DNA from: an uncultured Micavibrio sp.
GTDB taxonomy: Bacteria; Pseudomonadota; Alphaproteobacteria; Micavibrionales; UBA1664
NCBI GenBank assembly: GCA_937896295.1
Contig: CALBME010000032.1
Coordinates: 1-10,820, forward strand
Reading direction: 5' to 3'
DNA length: 10,820 nt
Below, one piece after another: positions 6,092 through 10,820 of this stretch; positions within the stretch are counted from its first letter, which is position 1, and each line of letters opens with the position of its first letter. The notes under the pieces were generated by a model. It saw nothing but the letters and a program-made list of their open reading frames with translations, was not told where the DNA came from and ran no database searches. A program made the position numbers and the translations under genes.

Positions 6092-7501
6092 ATGAAAGAC
6101 GATTCCCGCCTTACCAGCCGTATCGGCCGTTATACCAAGGTTTCCGCCACCATGGCGGGGCTGGCCGCGCGGCTGGCGGGAGAACGGTTTCTGGGCCTGA
6201 ACATCGACCGCGATACCCACGCGCGCGACCTGCTGGCGGCGCTCGGGGCGCTCAAAGGCCCTATTATGAAAGTGGCTCAGATCCTCTCCACCATTCCCGA
6301 GGCGTTGCCGCCTGAATACGCGCGCGCCCTGCAGGAACTGCAATCCAATGCACCGCCCATGGGCTGGCCGTTTGTCCGCCGCCGCATGAAGGCCGAACTG
6401 GGCGACGGCTGGGAAAAAAACTTCCGCGACTTCGGGCGCGAGGCCGCTGCCGCCGCATCGCTGGGGCAGGTGCACAAGGCGACACTGCATGATGGCCGCG
6501 TCGTCGCGTGCAAACTGCAATATCCCGACATGGCCTCCGCGATCGAGGCCGACCTCAACCAGCTTAAAATGATCTTCGGTCTGTATGAGCGCGCGGATTC
6601 AGCGATCGATACGCAGCACATTCACGCCGAACTGGCCGACCGCCTGCGCGAGGAACTGGACTACCGGCTTGAGGCGCGCTACTGCGCGATGTACGGCGAA
6701 ATGCTGGCCAGGGAAGAATGCGTCTCTGTCCCGCAAGTCGTGTCCGATCTCTCCACCGGGCGCCTGATCACCACGACATGGCTTGATGGCCGGCGTATCC
6801 TTGAATTCAAGGACGCGGCGCAGGAACGTCGCAATACCCTTGCCATGAACCTGTTCCGCGCATGGTATGTGCCGCTGTATTATTACGGCGTCATTCACGG
6901 CGACCCGCATCTGGGCAATTACAGCGTCCGCAAGGATGACGGCCTCAACCTGCTCGACTTCGGCTGCGTGCGCATTTTCCGCCCCGAATTTGTCGGCGGC
7001 GTGATCGATCTTTATCGCGCCTTGCAGACGGATGATATCGCCCGCGCCGTCCACGCCTACGAAACATGGGGGTTCCAGAACCTGTCCAAGGACGTGATCG
7101 AGGTGTTGAACACATGGGCGCGCTTTTTGTATGGCCCCGTACTCGACGACAAGGTGCGCGTCATCGGCGAAACCAAGGGCGGCATGTATGGCCGTGAAAC
7201 CGCGGCCGCCGTTCACAAGCGGCTGGGCGAACTGGGCAATCAGCGCGGCGGCGGCGTCGCCATCCCGCGTGAATTCGTTTTCATGGATCGCGCCGCGCTG
7301 GGGCTGGGGTCGGTCTTCATTCACCTTCAGGCCAAAATCAACTGGTACCGTCTGTTCAACGAAATGATCGAAGGCTTCGACCTTGCCGCGCTGAAAAAGC
7401 GTCAGGCTGAAATCCTGCCCCGCTACGGCCTTGTGCCGGACAGTGCGAAAACAACAAAAACCGGCTATAATAAAAAGACCGCAAAGAAGAAGAGCAAATG
7501 A
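6092..7501 (+). CDS. ABC1/ADCK (UbiB/AarF-type) atypical kinase
   Basis: A 469-residue member of the ABC1/ADCK/UbiB family, protein-kinase-like ATPases linked to ubiquinone biosynthesis. Visible landmarks are the K-x-G-Q-type motif near residues 60-63, here reading KVAQ with Ala in place of Gly; the Ala-rich nucleotide loop AAAAASLGQVH (118-128) replacing the usual glycine loop; the VVACK lysine at K141; the EELDYRLEA segment (187-195); the catalytic-loop variant HGDPHLGN (269-276); and the metal-binding DFG at 289-291. A Lys-rich tail (452-469) ends the protein and no strong membrane helix is seen. Its position opposite COQ9 supports a role in quinone biosynthesis (inference). It is one of several UbiB-related paralogue types found in alphaproteobacteria, so I do not call it UbiB itself. 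The stop overlaps the next start as ATGA (7498-7501). Confidence 0.9.
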   Translation: MKDDSRLTSRIGRYTKVSATMAGLAARLAGERFLGLNIDRDTHARDLLAALGALKGPIMKVAQILSTIPEALPPEYARALQELQSNAPPMGWPFVRRRMKAELGDGWEKNFRDFGREAAAAASLGQVHKATLHDGRVVACKLQYPDMASAIEADLNQLKMIFGLYERADSAIDTQHIHAELADRLREELDYRLEARYCAMYGEMLAREECVSVPQVVSDLSTGRLITTTWLDGRRILEFKDAAQERRNTLAMNLFRAWYVPLYYYGVIHGDPHLGNYSVRKDDGLNLLDFGCVRIFRPEFVGGVIDLYRALQTDDIARAVHAYETWGFQNLSKDVIEVLNTWARFLYGPVLDDKVRVIGETKGGMYGRETAAAVHKRLGELGNQRGGGVAIPREFVFMDRAALGLGSVFIHLQAKINWYRLFNEMIEGFDLAALKKRQAEILPRYGLVPDSAKTTKTGYNKKTAKKKSK

Positions 7502-8379
7502 CCGCCCAGTCCACGCGCCATCTTTTGATGATCGAACCGGCAAAACCCGGCTTCAATCCTGAAACCGAAGCCACCAACGATTACCAGATCGACGAACGCG
7601 AAGATCCCGCCATCGTCTCCGCCCGCTATATTCAGGAATTCCGCGATTACCGCGACGCGCTTGTCACCGCCGGTATATTCGTCACCACGCTGCAGGGGCC
7701 GCCCGAATGTCTTGATGCGGGCTTCCCCAACTGGTTTTCGGTGCATGACGGCGGGCTGATCGTCTATCCCATGCTTACACCCAACCGCAACGCCGAACGC
7801 ATGCCCAACCTGATCGCCACGCTTGAAAAACGCTACGGCAAGGCGAAGTGGTTTGAAGGCAACGGCAAGGCGCTGGAGGGGGTCTCGTCCCTCGTGCTCG
7901 ATCGCGTCAATAAAATCGCCTATGCCTGCCGTTCTGCCCGCACCGATGATGCACTTGCCCGTAAATGGGCGGACGACATGGGCTATGAATTACAGATGTT
8001 CGACGCCCTCGACCACCACGGAAAACCCGTCTACCACACCGACCTGACCATCTGGATCGGCTCGACGCTGGCGGGTGTGTGCTCGGAATGCATCGTGGAA
8101 AAAGACCGTGCGCGTATTGTCGACTCGCTGCGCAGGCACCGCGAAATCGTCGAATTCGACAATCAACAGCTGCGCTCGTTCTGCGGCAACGCGCTTGAGG
8201 CGTTGGGCAAGGAAAACCGGCCTGTTTTCATCGTGTCCCAGCGTGCCCTCGACTCGATGCGCCCGGACCAGATCGCGCTGCTCCGGAAACATTTTTCCCT
8301 GATCGTGACCGCGCGTATTCCGACCGTTGAATCCTACGGTGGCGGCTCCGCCCGCTGCATGCTGCAGGAACTGTTCTAG
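7498..8379 (+). CDS. CtlX-like pentein hydrolase (arginine deiminase/amidinotransferase superfamily)
   Basis: A 293-residue soluble enzyme of the pentein superfamily, whose members act on guanidino or ureido groups (arginine, citrulline, dimethylarginine). Landmarks of the CtlX-like group are MIEP...GFNPET (11-23), FPNWFSVHDGG (76-86), an E-G-x-S-S-L-V-L-D-R segment (127-136), the catalytic His in VYHTDLTIWIG (178-188) and the nucleophile Cys C287 in GGGSARCML (281-289) close to the C terminus. By comparison with annotated relatives a hydrolase acting on citrulline is possible, but substrate cannot be read from the sequence. The start overlaps the kinase stop (ATGA), preceded by an AAGAAGAAGAG-like purine run, so the two are translationally linked although they are functionally unrelated at first sight. 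It converges on the CheD-like gene with stop codons overlapping. Confidence 0.87.
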   Translation: MTAQSTRHLLMIEPAKPGFNPETEATNDYQIDEREDPAIVSARYIQEFRDYRDALVTAGIFVTTLQGPPECLDAGFPNWFSVHDGGLIVYPMLTPNRNAERMPNLIATLEKRYGKAKWFEGNGKALEGVSSLVLDRVNKIAYACRSARTDDALARKWADDMGYELQMFDALDHHGKPVYHTDLTIWIGSTLAGVCSECIVEKDRARIVDSLRRHREIVEFDNQQLRSFCGNALEALGKENRPVFIVSQRALDSMRPDQIALLRKHFSLIVTARIPTVESYGGGSARCMLQELF

Positions 8380-8966
8380 ATCGTGAATGTAGACGGCTTT
8401 TTCGCGCCTTTAAGCTCCAGCGGGCGTCCGGCCTGGCGCGGCGCATCGTCCAGCGCATCCATATCATAAAAATGAAAATCTTCAGCCACGGCTATTTCCC
8501 GGCTGGCCGGGTTGATGACGGCCTGCATGCCGCGCTCGCTCGAAAAACGGCGATCATCGGTGGATACGACAAAACCGCTATGGGTCACGCTCTCGAATAC
8601 CGTATCGCTGATGATGCGTGATACGCTGTGAGCGGGCATGACGCCGTTCTGCCCACCGAACACGATGGCGTCATAGCCTGCGCATGTATCCAGGTTCTCG
8701 GTGAATGTGTGCCACAGGTGTCGGGCATGACGCGCGATCGTATCTTCGCCCAGCGGAAATAATTTCGGGTTCGCATAGATATGCAGAAGGGCGCATTCGC
8801 CGCCCTGATCACGGGGCAAAAGCGCCACCGCCGTGCATACGGATACATCCTGCGTCAGCAGGCCCGCATCGCGCGAAATGCCGAATCCATCCAGCCCGAC
8901 TTCAATCACGCGCGCAGGCGTGGTCAGGTTGTGAACGTCATTCTGGGTCAAAACGCGCCAGGTCAT
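8376..8966 (-). CDS. Hypothetical protein, possible divergent CheD-type deamidase
   Basis: A 196-residue protein with no obvious family, but with a pattern like CheD chemoreceptor glutamine deamidases. T38 and C44 (in LLTQDVSVCTAVALL) are six residues apart and H62 (in ALLHIY) follows 18 after the Cys; CheD from Thermotoga has Thr, Cys and His at nearly the same spacing (6 and 17). Further on, DAIVFGGQNG (99-108) resembles the FGG strand, and TDDRRFSSERGMQAVINPASREI (136-158) resembles the D-x-x-x...R-x-V-x-x-x-P-x-T segment (key residues D138, R145, V150). The canonical LGSC is replaced by VSVC, and no signal or membrane segment is seen. It may act on glutamines of some protein, but no chemotaxis genes are near, so function is open. 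The start is ATG at 8966, with a weak ribosome binding site. It follows the M3 peptidase by 48 bases on the same strand and may share its transcript. Confidence 0.75.
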   Translation of the reverse strand: MTWRVLTQNDVHNLTTPARVIEVGLDGFGISRDAGLLTQDVSVCTAVALLPRDQGGECALLHIYANPKLFPLGEDTIARHARHLWHTFTENLDTCAGYDAIVFGGQNGVMPAHSVSRIISDTVFESVTHSGFVVSTDDRRFSSERGMQAVINPASREIAVAEDFHFYDMDALDDAPRQAGRPLELKGAKKPSTFTI

Positions 8967-9004
8967 GATGTCCGCATTCTAACAAACAAAGGATAACAGG
9001 GGCT

Positions 9005-9017
9005 TAAAGGGCCTTTA
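9005..9017. repeat. Small palindrome at the peptidase stop codon
   Basis: TAAAGGGCCTTTA is a 6+1+6 inverted repeat that includes the stop codon of the minus-strand peptidase gene. The loop of one base and the absence of a T-run argue against an intrinsic terminator. Confidence 0.2.
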
Positions 9018-10820
9018 CGCCGCGTCCAGCAGACCCTTTTTACGCAGGGACGCATCGGGGTCCGGCTCCCGCCCGCGGAAACGGCGGAACAGTTCCAGGG
9101 GCGGCTCGGACCCGCCGCGCGACAGGATATGATCGCGGAAGGCAAGGCCTACACCGGCATTGTACAGCCCCTGTTCCTTGAACATGGCAAAGGCGTCGGC
9201 GTCCAGGACTTCCGCCCATTGATAGCTGTAATAACCCGCCGAATACCCGCCTGCGAATACATGGCTGAAGCTGTTGGTGACGCTGCCCGCCTCGTACGGC
9301 AAAAGGGCCAGGGGGTCGAGAATGGATCGCTCGAACGTCAGCACGTCGCCGATGGTGGACGGATCGGTGCTGTGCCACGCCATGTCCAGCAGGCAGAATT
9401 GCAGCTGACGCATCACGAACCATCCCGACATGAAATTCTGCGACTTTTTCAGCGCATCGATCAGGTGCTGCGGAATGGTTTCGCCGGTCTGGTAATGCTT
9501 GGCGAACAGGTCCAGCGTCTCTTTCTCGGTCAGCCAGTTTTCCATGATCTGGCTGGGCAGTTCGACGAAATCCCAATGGACGGATGTACCCGAAACGCTG
9601 GGATAATCGATCACGGTCAGCAATGTGTGCAGCGCGTGACCCATTTCATGGAATAGCGTCTCGACCTCGTCGAATGACAGCAGGGACGGCTTGTCCTTGG
9701 TCGGTTTGGTGAAATTGCACACGATGACCGACAGGGGCAGGCCCGTCTGACCATCGCGCATGATGCGGCGTTCGCGGAACGTCCCCTGCCATGCGCCGGA
9801 ATCTTTGCCGTCGCGCGGGAAGAAATCCGCGTACAAAAGACCAAGGGCCTCGCCCGATTTCGTGTCCACGACCTCGAAGGTCTGCACTTCCGGATGATAG
9901 GTGGAATACCCTTTGGCCTCGCGGAAGGTCAGGCCGAACAGTTTTTCGCAATGCGTGAAGCATCCTTTTAAAACCGCGTCGACCGAAAAATAAGGGCGCA
10001 GCGCTTCGGAATCGAACGAATATTTCTGTTGCTTGAGCTTTTCGCTGTAATACCCGACATCCCATGGTTTTAGTTCAACCCCGGCGAATGCCTTCAGTTC
10101 CTCCAGCTCGCGTTTGGCGATGGGCTGGGCAACGGTTTTCTGGCGCTCCAAAAACGCCATGACGCGTTCCGGCGTTTCCGCCATGCGGCGTTCCAGTACG
10201 AAATGAGCATGGGTCTTGTAACCCAGAAGGTTCGCGCGCTGATGGCGCAGTGACACGATTTTCTTGACCAGTTCCTGGTTGTCGAAATCGTCGTTGAAGG
10301 CGCGGCTGGCAAAGGCGCGCCACATCTTTTCGCGTAATTCGCGGTTGTCGGCATAGGTCATGAACGGCACGTAGGACGGATAATCCAGCGTAAACAGCCA
10401 TGCGTTTTTATGCCCCTTGGCCTCGGCCTCTTCCCGGGCGGCGGTAGTGGCGCTTTCCGGCAATCCGGCAAGATCGGTCTCGGCCGTGACCAGAAGTTCG
10501 AACGCCTTGGCGCTTTTGCGCAGATTGTCCGAAAACTGCGGACCCAGTTTCGACATCTCGGAATCGATGTGTTTGAGTTTTGCCTTGCCGGCGGCATCGA
10601 GCAGGGCGCCGTTGCGCACGAAACCTTTCCAGTGTTTTTCCAGCGTGGCGTACTGGGCGGGGGTAAGGTCCAGTGATGCGCGCTTGTTCCACAGGGCATC
10701 GACCATGCCGAACAGGGCCTGGTCCTGGCTGATCTCGGATGAAAACTCCGCCGAAATGGGGCCGATTTCCTGCGCCAGTGCCTGCATCATGTCATTGGTA
10801 TCGGTGCCCAGCAGGCTGTA
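9015..10820 (-). CDS. M3 family zinc oligopeptidase (oligopeptidase A-like), 5' end outside window
   Basis: A cytoplasmic zinc metallopeptidase of the M3 (thimet/OpdA/Dcp) family that degrades short peptides. The window holds 601 residues through the stop; the frame is open to the right edge and the first residues seen (YSLLGTDTND) fit the family's interior, so roughly 80 N-terminal residues lie outside. The zinc motif HEMGH is encoded at 9636-9650 (fragment residues 391-395, H391 E392 H395), and the third ligand E420 in DFVELPSQ lies 28 residues after E392, the same spacing as in thimet oligopeptidase. Near the C terminus FAGGYSAGYYSYQWAEVLDADAF is the conserved substrate-binding Tyr/Gly region (read as FAGGY...GYYSY...WAEVL). 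VELPSQIMENW is closer to OpdA than to Dcp. The CheD-like gene follows 48 bases downstream. Confidence 0.92.
   Translation of the reverse strand, partial: YSLLGTDTNDMMQALAQEIGPISAEFSSEISQDQALFGMVDALWNKRASLDLTPAQYATLEKHWKGFVRNGALLDAAGKAKLKHIDSEMSKLGPQFSDNLRKSAKAFELLVTAETDLAGLPESATTAAREEAEAKGHKNAWLFTLDYPSYVPFMTYADNRELREKMWRAFASRAFNDDFDNQELVKKIVSLRHQRANLLGYKTHAHFVLERRMAETPERVMAFLERQKTVAQPIAKRELEELKAFAGVELKPWDVGYYSEKLKQQKYSFDSEALRPYFSVDAVLKGCFTHCEKLFGLTFREAKGYSTYHPEVQTFEVVDTKSGEALGLLYADFFPRDGKDSGAWQGTFRERRIMRDGQTGLPLSVIVCNFTKPTKDKPSLLSFDEVETLFHEMGHALHTLLTVIDYPSVSGTSVHWDFVELPSQIMENWLTEKETLDLFAKHYQTGETIPQHLIDALKKSQNFMSGWFVMRQLQFCLLDMAWHSTDPSTIGDVLTFERSILDPLALLPYEAGSVTNSFSHVFAGGYSAGYYSYQWAEVLDADAFAMFKEQGLYNAGVGLAFRDHILSRGGSEPPLELFRRFRGREPDPDASLRKKGLLDAA

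Overview
The window reads as chromosomal DNA of an alphaproteobacterium with moderately high GC. The best lineage markers are a GapR/DUF2312 nucleoid protein and a COQ9-type ubiquinone-biosynthesis protein, both characteristic of Alphaproteobacteria (COQ9 also of mitochondria). I see no insertion sequence, tRNA, rRNA, CRISPR array, phage gene or integration scar. Coding density is very high: the largest gap between genes is about 128 bases, so no stretch above 300 bases lacks a gene.

Left part (1-3862, + strand): glpD and glpK lie two bases apart and form a compact glycerol catabolic operon, in which glycerol is phosphorylated and the glycerol-3-phosphate is oxidised with electrons passed to quinone. 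Neither a glycerol facilitator nor a GlpR repressor gene is in view. After 88 bases carrying two small palindromes comes a methionine-rich soluble protein of unknown function.

Middle (3869-6029, - strand): an unknown 171-residue protein is convergent with the previous gene. To its right is a three-gene unit transcribed leftward: COQ9 family protein, then a secreted DotI/IcmL-like protein (start and stop overlap as ATGA), then gapR, closed by a clear intrinsic terminator at 4463-4486. A DotI/IcmL-type domain with a cleavable signal peptide, coupled to COQ9 and without other type IVB secretion genes nearby, is the most unusual arrangement in the window.

Right part (6092-10820): an ABC1/ADCK (UbiB-related) atypical kinase is divergent from COQ9, which fits a shared ubiquinone theme that also connects to the quinone-reducing GlpD. 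It is coupled by another ATGA overlap to a CtlX-like pentein hydrolase. That gene converges on a minus-strand gene whose stop codon shares the palindrome CTAG with it. The minus-strand gene looks like a distant CheD-type glutamine deamidase by its Thr/Cys/His spacing and a later FGG...D...R pattern. Upstream of it, and running off the right edge, is an M3-family zinc oligopeptidase of the oligopeptidase A type.

Most genes are ordinary core-metabolism genes. The items worth a second look are the secreted DotI/IcmL-like protein, the CheD-like protein outside a chemotaxis locus, the Met-rich unknown after glpK, and the glycerol kinase that seems to lack the fructose-1,6-bisphosphate-binding loop.
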